Program-made: the position numbers and the translations under genes | DNA from: Pezicula radicicola | Lineage: Eukaryota > Ascomycota > Leotiomycetes > Helotiales > Dermateaceae | NCBI GenBank assembly: GCA_003008705.1 | Contig: PDUO01000017.1 | Coordinates: 189,827 to 253,826, forward strand | Length of the DNA stretch: 64,000 bases | Direction: 5' to 3' | Notes under the pieces: generated by a model | What the model was told of the DNA's origin: nothing | Database searches by the model: none | What the model saw: the letters and a program-made list of their open reading frames with translations, nothing else | In this document: positions 1-11,750 of the stretch, piece after piece | Layout: each line of letters starts with the position of its first letter | Numbering within the stretch: the stretch's first letter is position 1

Positions 1-1093
1 GGAACGAATCTCAAGCAGCAAGGTCCATCGCAGTTCTTCTCCCGAGCCTGGTCTAAATGTTTGAACACCGATACCGGGGTGACGGGGTTATCACATCCCA
101 GGCCCACTTCCATAACCCAACAAACCATAACCCACAAAATAATAACCCAATAATTCGACCGCCAGGAAAATAACACTCTTGGCAGCGCCTCATTCTTCAA
201 CCCCGACGAAGAACCCAGAATGTATGCGTTATTTCACGGTTTGATAAGAGCATCGCTTGGCAACTGGTCCTAGCGCTAAAACACAGCGGTCGCTAAACTA
301 CAATTTCCACGTGGTTTTGATGGAGAACTCGGAGACTTTTTTGGGCCCTGTACCATCTGTACGGCACCATCTGTACCTGCCGCAAGTGCGGGCTACGGCA
401 CTTGGTGAAATTTTCGTCTTTCGCAAGGTCGTCTAGAATAGGAAGCGTTTGTACTGATTTGATATTGGTAGAACTTGGGTCTCAAATATGGCTACAGGAA
501 ACGCATTTGAAATTCTGCTTGTTTCTATTTGGCATTGACATTTTTTGAAGCCTGACTCGAGAGAAGCAAGCTTAAGATGGTTTGAGAAGTTGCTTCAACT
601 TGTCATGGAGACAGAATTTCCCGAGACGAATGTTATGTTGAGGCCGACAAGCAGTTCATTTTGGAAAGTTCTCTTAGAGATTTTTGTTTTCATGCAAATT
701 CCCTGCATTTCTCATGACTTGTGTCCGAGTGCTGCAGCTTCGACAACTGCCAAAAATTAGCCGATAAGCGAGCAAAGATAAAGATGGGACGAGTCCGACC
801 ACAGCAAGGATATTGATGTGGCAAAATAACATCACATCACGTCGAGATTTGGAGAGGAAACTCTCCTCGCGCAGGGGATCTGGGGATCTTGTCCGTAATG
901 ATTCTTCAGTAGATTGTGGGGAGATCGTACGATTGATTAAAGAGCCTGACTCGGGGACACCCGGAAGACTCGGCATGTGGCTATTATAATTATCAATTAC
1001 ATGATCGAAGATATAGAGTCAAATTATATACAAAGAATATTAGAGTCATGGTTAGTATTGGTCGTTCGTTAATGTTATTCCCAGACGTTCTGC
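1..1093. other. 5' edge, no gene seen
   Basis: No open frame here looks like a conserved protein. The stretch holds the 3' flank of the neighbouring esterase gene and ordinary mixed-composition spacer. I see no RNA gene or clear repeat. Confidence 0.5.
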
Positions 1094-2905
1094 TCAAGCA
1101 TACAGCGCCTTTTGCAACCATGTGCACCTCTCGTTGGCAACTGGATCAGTAACTAGGCCACTGATGCTTTCGAGGTTCAATTCCAACATTGTTGAGTTAC
1201 TTCCGTATCTGGGAAAGTACGCAAGTCCCGGACCGTTAGGGTTTCCGGCTGCACTCTGCGCGAAGTTCGTGATGTAGCCCTGCATGGCACCGGCAATTGT
1301 CGCATTGACAACAAGTCCATCATCGGTGGTGGTCTGGTCGCCGTTATAAAATGTATACTGGATATCTTCGCCGTGAAGTCCCGGTGGGACGGCGAAGTAG
1401 TATGAGTAAGTGAGATTATGGTATGCGAGGTCGAGATAACGTGAGTTGCACGTGAATGATACTTCTGCTGTGATCAAAGATGCTCGTTCCAATAGTGTTG
1501 TGTAAGGGTAGGTTCCATCGTAGACTGCTGGGTAAAGAGTGTTGAGCATATACTCGATTGTAGCGTTACTAGCGGTAGGGAATACTTCTTCCAGATTTTC
1601 AGTGAGAAGGGCCTCCGTGGTTAGGAAGGGAGATGTAAACGTTAGGCCTTCATCGGAGTTGTGGCCGGTCATGACGTTGAGTGCTTGGTCAAACCTCCCT
1701 TCCAGCATGAGAACTCCTGGGAGTTTTGGGACAAATGTCCCATCGACCACAGGGCCGAAAGTAAAGGTTCCATACGGTGCAGATCTAGCCACAACGATAG
1801 TGTTTAGAGCGGCGAGGGTAGTGAAGTTGAGAGCACGTAGAGAGGCGACACTAGTGACATCGCTAGAGATGAGACTTTGAGCCTGTGTGAGAACTGATTG
1901 GAATGTAGCCTCTTGCTCAGCGTTTCCTGGGACTGGAGAGAAACCCGGACTTTGAAGGATGGCTTGATGGAATGGGGCTGGGGCATTGCTCCCATATGCA
2001 GTGATTTGGTGCATAATTGACCCTGCACCAGCTGATTCACCCATCACTGTTACACGAGTGGGATCTCCCCCAAAAAGATGGATGTTCTTCTGCACCCACT
2101 CAAAAGCAAGACGTTGATCGTAAAGAGCAGCATTTGGCAGGCCACCCTCTTTAGCGAAGGTTGAGCTAGAAAGCCAACCCTGAATTATGTTAGCATAAAT
2201 TTTGTCCCTTGGGTTTCGAAACAACATACGAAGAGACCCAGACGGTAGTTCATAGCAACATAAACAACGCCTTCAGCACCATATTCCTGGCTCTTGGCTA
2301 TGAGAGATGCAGGATTACCAGTGCTAGTTTTATCGCCATTGACATATCCACCGCCATAAACCCAAACTAGAACTGGAGCACCCTTCTTCTGGTTGAATAT
2401 TGCCTCCGGAACAATAACATCTAGGAACAAGCAATCCTCAGAGGTCCGGGGATCCGGAGTCGCAACGGAAGAGATTGTAAGAGCACTTTCTACTTCTTCC
2501 AATTCTTCCGCAATATATTCCAATGTAGCTGCATCTGAACCTCCCAAGTAATACGACGCGATTTGCCCCCAGTATGGTGCTGCTTGAGCGCAAATACTTC
2601 CTTGTTGACCATCGTTGACAGTGCGGTTTATGGTTGTAGGAGGAACTGGCGCTGCGAATCGAAGGTTTCCTGTGGGCGGAGCTGCATATCGTATGTTTGA
2701 GAAGTTATAATAATTCCCAGTCTCCTGTTTATCGGGTCAGAAAGGTGAATGCCTTTCGAGATCATTGATTTCTTACATTGATCGTAGCCTGATGGACCGC
2801 GTATACGAGATCAACAACCGGGAGAGAAGACGTCTGCTTTGACGGTGCCGCACAAACCAACGATGCGCCGATAGCGATAACTCCCGCAAATTTGAAACCA
2901 ATCAT
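1094..2905 (-). CDS. Secreted type-B carboxylesterase/lipase
   Basis: Predicted secreted ester hydrolase of the cholinesterase/type-B carboxylesterase family. The model has three exons: 2905-2777, 2724-2230 and 2179-1094, with introns of 52 and 50 bp, both phase 0, giving 569 residues. The ATG at 2905 starts a hydrophobic signal-like segment (about residues 1-18); an earlier in-frame ATG at 2992 would bury that signal. Joining the exons restores the family block NYYNFSNIRYAAPPTG after intron 1 and NYRLGLFGW after intron 2. The catalytic triad is visible: Ser257 in GESAGAG, Glu385 in SDEG and His477 in GLHGED. The EDCLFLDV disulfide-loop motif and the oxyanion GGGY are present. Length is normal for the family. 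It lies in tandem with another esterase, same strand, about 1.4 kb away. The substrate cannot be told from sequence. Confidence 0.9.
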
Positions 2906-4283
2906 CTTGACCGAGTTGGGAAAGAAATCAGAAGCTTGGAGCTGATGGAGAACTTGAATTGAAACATAGGCATCCGCTCTCTTATCATACATAGGATTAC
3001 GAAATTAATTAGAGTCTTCGACGGAGATTCGCTCTCGAATTGGGCAGCCAAAATTCCAATATCTGCAAGGTACAGTAAATAGGGATTACGCACCCCCCAC
3101 TTCCCGGCAACCTACGAAGGCTTTACTCGTAAAAACATGGGATGAGGAGACGAAGCTTTCGTGAAAACTTTACTTAACTGAGGATTCTGGTGGCGTTCTT
3201 TCAGCTTGAAATATTGACACGGCAACACATTTTAGAAAACAATAGAGAGTAGTTATTATTTTAGAAATGCAATTCTTTTCAAATGATACAGACGACAACA
3301 TAGCGTCTTGACTTGCCGTAGGAATACCCCTCCATACCCGAGTACTCCATGAACGGATCGACCGGTACTCCCGGGCCTCATCTGACCCCCTCATCTCATC
3401 GCTTCGTTCCGAACTGCCCGAAGAGCAAGCGGACCGAAATGAATTTTGCACAAGTTTTCACTAACCAAAATTGCGAGTCCTGAGAAACCAAACAGCACTT
3501 TCACTTTCACAGCTGTGTCTACACTATTAACGGCCTCTATTATTGCAGCGGTTAGCTTGGCAAACGATGCCTCTAACCGCACTAGCAGCATGCGCTGAAG
3601 GAATGGCTCTACTCACATTTTGTGTCAAAATTCCTACGGTGTTAGCATTGGCTGCGGTTTTCCAGCAATTTCAGTCTATTGTGTGATGAAGAAGTTGTGT
3701 CGTAAATCTTACAGAGTGAGATGTAACGTGGAACTAAAGCCTCAACATGGGCTTATCAGAATGCGCAGAATTGCATTTTTGAAGTGACTACTAATTGGCC
3801 TTGCTATATAGTCAACGAGCAGCATTCAGCATGGTACAAAAATAGACTGACATTGGGTTTCCAATATTTACTGGGATGATGCGAGCAATTTCCAAAGTCG
3901 AGATCTACGTCCAATAGATAGTTACACCCGGCTGAATGTTAAAGTCACGTTGCAAATATGGTAGTGTTAATTATTAGGAAGGATTTAATGTATACATGAC
4001 GAGGTGCAACTACTTCTGAAGGTGTGCTCACATCATCAATTCTTGATTCTAAGCGAGGTGTTTGGTTTTTGAGGATGCTCGCTTCTGGACACTAGCCAAG
4101 CCCTAACGGTTCAAGATAAAAGTGTTTCACGCGTAGGCTTTCTCTAACTGGGCAAAGAGCGGACTTTGCTGTTCGCTGAAAGTCGATATCCTGGTGATGA
4201 AAGTATATTTACAAGTGAAGGGTATAGCCAGCTAAGTTTCCACAGCCGTCTCTGATCGCATTATACATTACATCGTAAATCAT
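2906..4283. other. Spacer between the two esterase genes
   Basis: About 1.4 kb with only short frames that have no family resemblance. It must hold the promoter of the downstream esterase (1094-2905) and the 3' end of the upstream one. Nothing else is recognised. Confidence 0.5.
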
Positions 4284-6009
4284 CTAAGCCAATCCCATAG
4301 CAGCACATTCATCCTCAATCTCAGTCAATGCCACCATCTGCGCAACAACGCCATCAGCAGCAAACTCCCTAACTTGCCCATACGCACTCTCGTACGCTGG
4401 CCAGTCCACAGAATCTAAACCAGTGGAAGGATTGCTTGCAAACGCAACATAAGCATCTTGCATCGTCTCGCTAACTGCGTATTCGAAAGGAGTTGAGTTT
4501 CCATTGAGAGTGTGTGTACCGAAGAGCATTGGGAGTTCACTGCTGTGGTACGCGCCCATCCATGGCTTGGGTGAGATGTTAGTGAAGTTACCAGAGTAGA
4601 AGAAACGATGGGTTGTGCGGTTTGCTGCTAGACGCTCATATGTTGTCTTGGTTGCGGGGCACCAGAAATAGTCATATGAGATCTGGGTTGCAATGGTTTG
4701 GTTGGAACCAGTCGCGACGTATGGAGCAAGGAACATCCCTTCGTTGGCGTCCATTCCAATGATTGCAGGCTATTTAAAGTTTAGTAAACGGTACCAAAAG
4801 TCTTTATCAACGTGGACACGTACCAGTGTGCTCAAAGCACCGAGCGCAGCCCTCTCTGTGTAGTTACCGAAGATTATAACGTCATCCACGGTAGGCGCAA
4901 AAGTCATTGAAGGACTGTCTCCAGAATCTTCGTAAGCATGCACAAAGTCCTCGATGGTAGCAGCTGGCACTTTGCGCATGCAGGCAAGTTCAGCAGTTGC
5001 ATCGGTCTGGTTTGCACATCCAACGTTGCTTGCTACCCAGGTAAAGTTGGAGTGGATCGTGTCAGGGCTAACCAATTGGTCAAGATGAGCAGTTCCAGAA
5101 TCCATGATCAAGCCTTTAGCAATTGGTTCGGTGGGGAAGGCAAAGTTGTAGTAGTCAACTGCTACAGATCCTGCGGAGTGGCCCCAGATAACCATTTGGT
5201 CTGGGTTGCCACCGAACTTGGCAATGTTTGTTTGGGTCCATTCGACACTTAAAACAGTTTTCAGCACTCATTCCAGTGCAAAGTGGGCTAGTGTTACTTA
5301 CGCAAGTCTCTGGTCCAGTATTCCCAAGTTCTGCTCATCCAAACCTGCTGCATTTGGGTATCCAAAAATGTTGATGCGGTAGCTATGCGGGACCTTCAGT
5401 CAGCATGGCAAAAGCTAAGATAACTTATTTTCCTAATACTCACTTGAAGGACACCACAATGTGTTCCTGTGATCGCTCAATCCACCGAGAGGGAATTTGA
5501 TACGCGACATCCTCTCCTCCTGTAGCAAAACCACCACCGTAAAACCAGATGATGACTGGCAGACTTGAACCATTTGTTGGCGCCTGTGCTGGTGTATACA
5601 CACTAATCGTCAGGCAGTCTTCACTTAATCCCGCGTTCCCCGCTGATCCAACTACGAAGTCTGGGAGCAATTCAGTCAAGAGAGACGGGTTGTTGGTGCT
5701 AAATTGATAGCAAGATGGAGGGATGACCGTGGCGTTGATGACGGTCCCATTGCTTGGCTCATAGACTTGTGGTGGAGCCCAACGAAGGTCATCAACAGGT
5801 GGCTTTGCATACGGAATACCAAGAAATTCTGCTACATTGGGTGTTGAAGAATTGACAAGTCCAAGAATAGTGAGGCCATTATCCAAAGTCACGCTAGGAG
5901 CAGCAGACGAAGACGCGTTGTGGTAAGGAGCTAGAGAAGCATTGGCGGGGAAAACCAAGCTTGCAATAGCTGCAGCTAAAAGCTGTCTAAGAACGGAACC
6001 ACCAACCAT
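4284..6009 (-). CDS. Secreted type-B carboxylesterase, second copy
   Basis: Second cholinesterase-family ester hydrolase. Four exons: 6009-5444, 5382-5302, 5247-4824 and 4769-4284 (introns 61, 54 and 54 bp), giving 518 residues. The longer open frame begins at 6015 with TTG; the first ATG is 6009 and is followed by a signal-like hydrophobic stretch ending near ANAS. Joining exons restores FNYRINIFGYPNA, LAVEWTQTNI and PAIIGMDANEG. The triad is Ser240 in GHSAGS (His instead of the usual Glu before Ser, which occurs in many fungal members), Glu367 in DANEG and His432 in AYHSSE. Several N-glycosylation sequons suggest secretion. It is clearly not a recent duplicate of the neighbouring esterase: intron positions and sequence differ widely. 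Substrate unknown. Confidence 0.9.
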
Positions 6010-6889
6010 GATCAAGACACCAGAAAGAGCGAGAGGAGTAAGGAAGAGAGAAACTCAAAAGAGAAGGGGGAAAATCGCATCATATTTCAAGTGCGGCAAA
6101 ACCTCTGTTAAACAAATCTGGTGATCGGCAATTTTGTAATGAGAGCGATTGTTGCCGAGCTCCAAAGACCTGGAAACGGTCAATGTCATCCCAGCAATGT
6201 TCCGATGTCAAAGCTACAGTATAAACTTAATAATTAAGCGAGCTAACAGTTGACAATAGCCAAAGGGCTCAAGTTCGGCTGCGAAACTATCTAGCAACTT
6301 GCTTAGCGAGGTAGAATTGTAGTTCCTGTTTGTATACATTAGACAGAATTTCGTTTATGATTTTTGAAAGGAGTTGCACAATGACTACTCCGCATAAAGC
6401 AGTAATATTTTCAAGGTCCCTGCTCTTATATGTGGGGTGTCGGAAATTCTGCGCTGCGCACACATAGCGGAGCATCATCGGGGCCTAGATTTCCCCGCTT
6501 CCGCTTCCGCTTCCGCTTTAATAAGCGACGAAGTGACCTTTTCAACCCGTACACAATGTGGAAAGTAAAGAACTGATAGACAAATATACATTTCTTACTT
6601 CTTCCTAGCTATTTAGTGGGACAATCCGAGACCCTTTACGGTCTAGATATGCTTTGCAATATACTATCTCAATACGGTTTTTCGAACACCCACAAAGAAG
6701 TCCAGAAGGGCAAAATTCTCATCGTTGAAAACTTGAGTATCTAGTTCATCTTATTACTCGATTTCAGTTCTGCAGCTTCATCAACATCAATAACTCTTTC
6801 CAATTTCCGACTTAGGCCATACTCGTAAGTAGCAAATTCGTTACATATCTTCGAAAGTCCCATGTAAAACGGACTGTTCTCAGCCAAAA
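6010..6889. other. Spacer with a short hexamer repeat
   Basis: No gene seen. At 6495-6518 there are four perfect copies of CCGCTT. The rest is AT-rich spacer between the 3' end of the sulfotransferase gene and the promoter of the esterase gene. Confidence 0.5.
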
Positions 6890-7771
6890 TCATGTCATCC
6901 TACCCATTAACCAGCCTAGAAACTGTAAGATCCTCCACAGTATCTCTTCCAAGTAATACATGATTTCATCCCAAACCCAAAATACGTTTCTCAACACAAA
7001 ATTATTCCTGGAGTCACCACTCCGATTCGCCCACGGAAACTCTCCCAGACTTATCCTAAGCTCCTGACTATCGTAAAAGCCCAAAAATCTCAACAGAGTA
7101 CCCCACATCTCCTCATCACCTCCATTCTCTCCATCGATAATCCATTCCAACAACCTCATTTCGTTTCCTCTTCCTGCAAAATATTCTCGAACAGAAGCTG
7201 TATGATTCCGATAAACATTCAAATAAACACCCTCATTGCCCTCTGCTTTCTTCCCCCCATAAATAGCTTCATGACCAATCCATTTCCTCCTCGCCGTATG
7301 CACCTTAATACTCCTCAGCCAATCCTCTTCACTCTTCCTCAACGTTAAGATAAACTTAGCATCAGGGTACAGACGAGCCATATCTTTGTACACCAGGGCC
7401 CAAGGTACATCTTCGAATGCATCATAGGAATGCGTTAATGATATGAAGGGAGAGAGATCATCTTTGAGATAGGAACGAAAGAGGAATCGGGACCGGGTAT
7501 CTTCCCATCCTAAGCGGTTATAACCGAGGATAGCGAGGGCGTCGCCAATGGATGTTGTACCTGTTTTGGAGAGGCCTATGACGAATACCTTTAGAGGGTC
7601 TTCTGGCTCTTTTTGGTTTGCTGGCGTTGGCGAGTGTTGGTTTGAGCCTTTTGAGGATGTGGGCTCAGGCTTGTTGATGGAGATGCTGCGAAAAATGGTA
7701 AATAGGAATGCGCAAGCCAGAACGAAGGAAAGCAGTAGCGTAAAGCGTCTTTTCCCTTTTCTCAGTAACAT
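6890..7771 (-). CDS. Membrane-anchored P-loop sulfotransferase
   Basis: A 293-residue, single-exon protein. Residues 9-29 are a hydrophobic segment preceded by basic residues, the layout of a type II (Golgi-like) signal anchor. A Ser/Pro-rich stem follows. The catalytic domain opens with VFVIGLSKTGTTSIGDAL (about residues 62-79), the 5'-phosphosulfate-binding P-loop of fungal and animal sulfotransferases of the Sulfotransfer_4 type. Further family blocks are FEDVPWALVYKDMARLYPDAKFILTLR and the W/R-rich region after it. Members transfer sulfate from PAPS to a hydroxyl or amine; the acceptor here is unknown. The C-terminal 40 residues are unusually aromatic and hydrophobic and could be a second membrane-associated helix. 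The gene is divergent from a PAPS-transporter-like gene (8807-10133), which suggests the two act together in the secretory pathway. Confidence 0.75.
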   Translation of the reverse strand: MLLRKGKRRFTLLLSFVLACAFLFTIFRSISINKPEPTSSKGSNQHSPTPANQKEPEDPLKVFVIGLSKTGTTSIGDALAILGYNRLGWEDTRSRFLFRSYLKDDLSPFISLTHSYDAFEDVPWALVYKDMARLYPDAKFILTLRKSEEDWLRSIKVHTARRKWIGHEAIYGGKKAEGNEGVYLNVYRNHTASVREYFAGRGNEMRLLEWIIDGENGGDEEMWGTLLRFLGFYDSQELRISLGEFPWANRSGDSRNNFVLRNVFWVWDEIMYYLEEILWRILQFLGWLMGRMT

Positions 7772-8806
7772 GACTTTCCTTTCTCGTGATTTCGTGAAAT
7801 ATATAGCGAAAGGGTACTTAATGAAACTTCAGAACCACAGTACCCAGTTTTGATCCTGTGTAAAGAATATAATTCTTGCCTCCTTGCAGCTCTCAACTTA
7901 GAAAGAGGAGGAAAGAGTTGATATGGCGGAGCTTAAGACTGGACATGAAGATAAGAGCATAACCCATCATTTGCGAGAACTGCCATATGTCTGGTCAGAT
8001 GCCACACCTTGGTGATACACTGGTAGTAAGCGACCAAGTGGCCTACACCCCTACACTACCATGCGATATCCTCAAAGTAGCACAGTGCCTTCTGAAAAGT
8101 GGTCAAGTTTGGTTGTGCTATTGGTTGCAGAAATTTCGAAAATAAATAGGGAACCAAATAAGTTGAGGCTCCATTCAGTTCGTGAAATGGATGTATCCCA
8201 TCCTTCGTCGTGGCTGCAGCCAATCTGATGCTCGCGTAAAGGCTCGGGTTGAAGTGATTGGGCAAGGCTTTGTAGAAGCGAGGTATCATGCGTCAATGTG
8301 GTTGATCAGTTCAAAACTTCTCAACTGTGACATGTTTGCACACCGCACTTGGTCATACACATTCTCAATTGTTATGCTATTCTATGCACCTCGAGATATT
8401 GTATTGGAAAGATATTTGATGCTTAATATGACCACAACTTCTGCTGAATACTTCTGGATAAAGGACCTAGTGCATCTCGCTCGAGCTGTAGTTACTTAAT
8501 ACTATGAATAGCGTGCCAAATATGACTGCTACGAAGCAATGGGTAAATTTTCTGTGGTACGCAAGGTCATTTATCGTCTCTAGCCACATGCGTTTAAGAT
8601 ATGCTGCATATCACTCTTTGATACTCATGGATGTCACAGTAGCAGCCCTGTTGGATCGGTTTCTGTAGCCCACTCCTGTTATCACTTAGTACCTTCCTTG
8701 AAAAAGAAGCCCCCCCGAGTGACATTTCATGCTTTACCAACATCAAAAAGTCTCACATCTGACTTGACCCTGCATCTCATACTTCGTAAACTCAATCATA
8801 TCAATC
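7772..8806. promoter_or_regulatory. Shared divergent intergenic region
   Basis: About 1 kb between the divergent start codons of the sulfotransferase and the transporter. No convincing third gene lies in it; the short frames on both strands overlap one another. It must contain both promoters. A pyrimidine-rich tract with TCAATCATATCAATC lies just before the transporter ATG at 8807. Confidence 0.45.
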
Positions 8807-10133
8807 ATGACAGCCTCAGGTAATACCAGGCGGTATTTTCTACCTCTAGCAATCAAGACCGTTGCTCTCATTGCTATCTACGCCACATACGGGCTCCTTC
8901 AAGAGCGAATTATCAAGGGTCATTACAAGGACGCAGACTCGACAACTTCTGACCAAAAATTCAGATCTGCTCCTCTATTAGTCTTATGCAACCGTATAAC
9001 ATCTCTCATCACGGGCCTCATACTCGCAATCTTACAATCTAAAAATTTAAGGTCTTCACAGCTACCCAAGACCAACACGAAATCACAACAACCACAAACG
9101 TGGACAGTGCTTGTAGCAACAATCAGGCCCTCTTCACCACTCCTACATTATGCTCTCGTAGCATTTCTCAATAATGCCGCAACTGTCTCCCAATATACCT
9201 CTCTCTCATATCTCAGCTTCGCAACTTCCACACTAGCTAAAAGCGCCAAGATGGTTCCTGTGCTAATCATCGGACACCTTTGGTATGGAAAACGGTACAA
9301 GTCTCGACAATGGATCGGTGCGCTTATTGTAATTTTAGGAATCTGGGGGTACTTGAGTTCTTTAGTTAAGATTGATAATAATGGTGCTGCAGATGAGTGG
9401 AAGAAGTTTGGGGCGACAAAGTGGATCGGTATCAGTTGTTTGATGGCGTATTTGTTATTTGACGGGTTGACGAGTACGATGCAAGAACAACTTTTGGACA
9501 GGCGAAAGGGAAAGAAAATAGCTCGACATTATGGGGAATTACAAGAGGCATTGTTGATCAGATGGTAAGCAAAGGGGTTCATAATACTCGGTTCCAAAAT
9601 ACTAATACTTCATGTAGATATGGGTAAATTTCTTCTCCTCACTAATCGCACTCATAATGCTACTCCTCAGCCCAGCAACCACAACCCTCCCATCCATTAA
9701 ACTAGCTCTTTCTTCCCCAACGCTTCAACTTCATATTTTTCTACTCAGCGTCACAGCGACAACGGGTTTACTGCTTCTGTTCCACGTCATAGCAACATAC
9801 GGAGCACTTATCGCAAGTCTTATCATGACCATCAGACAGTTTATCAGTGTGATTTGTAATGCTGCTTGGTTTGGGAATATGTCTGAGATTCCTCTTCTAG
9901 GCTGGTTAAGTATTGGGTTTATGGCGGCTGGGATTTGGATTAAGATGGATCGGAGATGGGATGAGGGGAGTGATGGGAAAGCTGGTTTTGGAAGAGCTTG
10001 TTTGTTGACGTGTCAATATGTATTTCCGCTTGTTGTGTGTCCTCTGACGTTTGCACTTTTGGTAGAGGGATTTGAGTTTGTTCGTTTACGAAGTGGGCGA
10101 CGTGAGTTACTGGAGACACCTCGTATATACTAA
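8807..10133 (+). CDS. SLC35B/UAA nucleotide-sugar or PAPS transporter (frameshifted)
   Basis: Multi-pass Golgi/ER transporter of the UAA/SLC35B family. Exon 1 8807-9564 and exon 2 9618-10133, with a 53-bp intron (GTAAGC donor, CTAAT branch, GTAG acceptor). Visible family blocks: YGLLQERI near the N-terminus, SYLSFATSTLAKSAKMVPV, FDGLTSTMQEQL, then in exon 2 a GALIASLIMTIRQF block. The MT-RQ form resembles SLC35B2/B3 PAPS transporters more than HUT1/SLC35B1 (TTRKF). Exon 1 is 758 nt, so it joins exon 2 out of frame. The downstream frame picks up after a T4 run at 9492-9495 and reads a coherent helix into exon 2. One extra base there would give an intact gene. So it is either a homopolymer sequence error or a real frameshift. 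Divergent from the sulfotransferase. Substrate by similarity only. Confidence 0.75.
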
Positions 10134-10835
10134 TGAAATATCTCTGGAAAATTATATAAGACTATACTATAGCATAGCTGGTATTTCATCACTTTGAAAC
10201 TTGAATGTGAAATATACAGGAACAAGCTTTAGTCGGGCGCAAAGTATGGTCACGTCAGAATGAATTACTACTATCCTCCTGCCATATTTATTACTCTAGA
10301 TTGTTGAGTACAGTGCTATAGTAAACATCGCAGTGTCTCTCCTTCTAAGCGGTTTTCAAGTTTCTATAGATTGTACAACCACCAAACTACGAGAAGAGAC
10401 CTACAAAGTCCGTAACAGATCTCACGAGCAGATACTCCGATGGACAGTAATGAGATTTCACAAGATCCTGTCCCACAGAACAGGAGTTTCTTGGACGATG
10501 ACGATAAAATAGGATTTTCGTTAAGACTCCTTATGCTTCTAGATAACTGACAACTACAAACCACTTGACAAAGTAGTTTATGAATTCGAGATAGAATATA
10601 TGGGAATAGTCATGTGATCGTCCTACTACTACAAGTAGGCCCATTCTGGCACTCTAGCTTCAACACAGAACACAGAAACCGTACGTTGTTTGTTTGTTTG
10701 TGCTGATGGCGGGGAACACGGAAGTGGGCGTATTCTTGGTGCGACGATATGATATTATTGTCGAGACGTAAGTAGGCTTTTAGTGTTGGTATTGATGCTA
10801 CTGTAATAGCGTCAATAGCCTCCGTTCTGGACGGT

Positions 10836-11065
10836 AAGTTCACTTGTAACTAACGACTTTTTATATTCTTCATTTTATTACTATAGCAAAAGCCATGTAG
10901 TGCTTGATGTCCTTTGGCTGTATAGCTCGTCCCCAAGACGTTTTTAACCGTAAAAGAAACCAATGAACATATTACCTTGCTCTAAGGTTTTGAGACAAAA
11001 GTAGCACTGCAAGCGTGGAAATAGAGTATCTACAATAGCCGCAACCCTTCAGAGAGGAGTTATTT
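10836..11065. repeat. Old direct repeat, copy A
   Basis: This segment shares its order of motifs with 11415-11750: CACTTGTAACTA, then ATATTCTTCATTTTATT, GCAAAAGCCATG, TTGGCT-TAGCTCGTC, AACCAATGAACA-ATT, and GAGTATCTACAAT. The copies differ at many positions, largely transitions, so the duplication is old or was mutated by RIP-like decay. No coding content was recognised. Confidence 0.6.
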
Positions 11066-11414
11066 AATTGTGACTTAGTGGAAATTGTATATACATATAA
11101 TGAGTGAAAATTGTGAGTACTTGCCCTCTGAATACGAGATCAAGTAATAGGCCATATATATTAAATGAGAGGCATCAAATCCATCCCGAACACCATACAA
11201 AATAGGTGATTTGTAATTGCATAAGGTTTGCGTGGCCTTAGTTACAGATGAGGGCGGCGGCGAATTGATTCAGATCTTACAAATCAGAAAGGAATCGAAT
11301 ATAAACCCTAATATGAAGATATACCTCATGCGATAGTTCCGACACGTGATTTGTGGCAAAAACATATTATTTGTCAGCTGGTTGTTTTGCTGTCATTTAT
11401 CTACCTAGGAAAAA

Positions 11415-11750
11415 TAAGTTTACTTGTAACCTAGGGCTTTAATATTCTTTGTTTTATTGTCATGGCAAAAGATATGCAGTGTGATGCTTAATATGTCTGG
11501 GAATCCTTGTACATTCCTATCTATGGTTTGGAAAAACTATTTATGCGTATCCCTGTGGGGTATCCATCGTGCCTGCCCGGCAAAATAGTGTTTGGTGTCT
11601 TCTGGCTATTGGCTCGTCTCTATAAAACTTTTCACCTCGAAACAAACCATTGAACAAATTGCCTTGCTTTATGATTTTGATACACCAAACTAGCACAATG
11701 AGCGGAGTAGAGTATCTGCAATTTCCATAGCCCTTAATAGCCGTGGTCCT
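11415..11750. repeat. Old direct repeat, copy B
   Basis: Diverged second copy of the 10836-11065 segment, same orientation. It carries about 100 extra bases near 11490-11595 that are absent from copy A, so either B gained an insertion or A suffered a deletion. The matching ends are TTTACTTGTAACCTA on the left and GAGTATCTGCAAT on the right. Confidence 0.6.
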
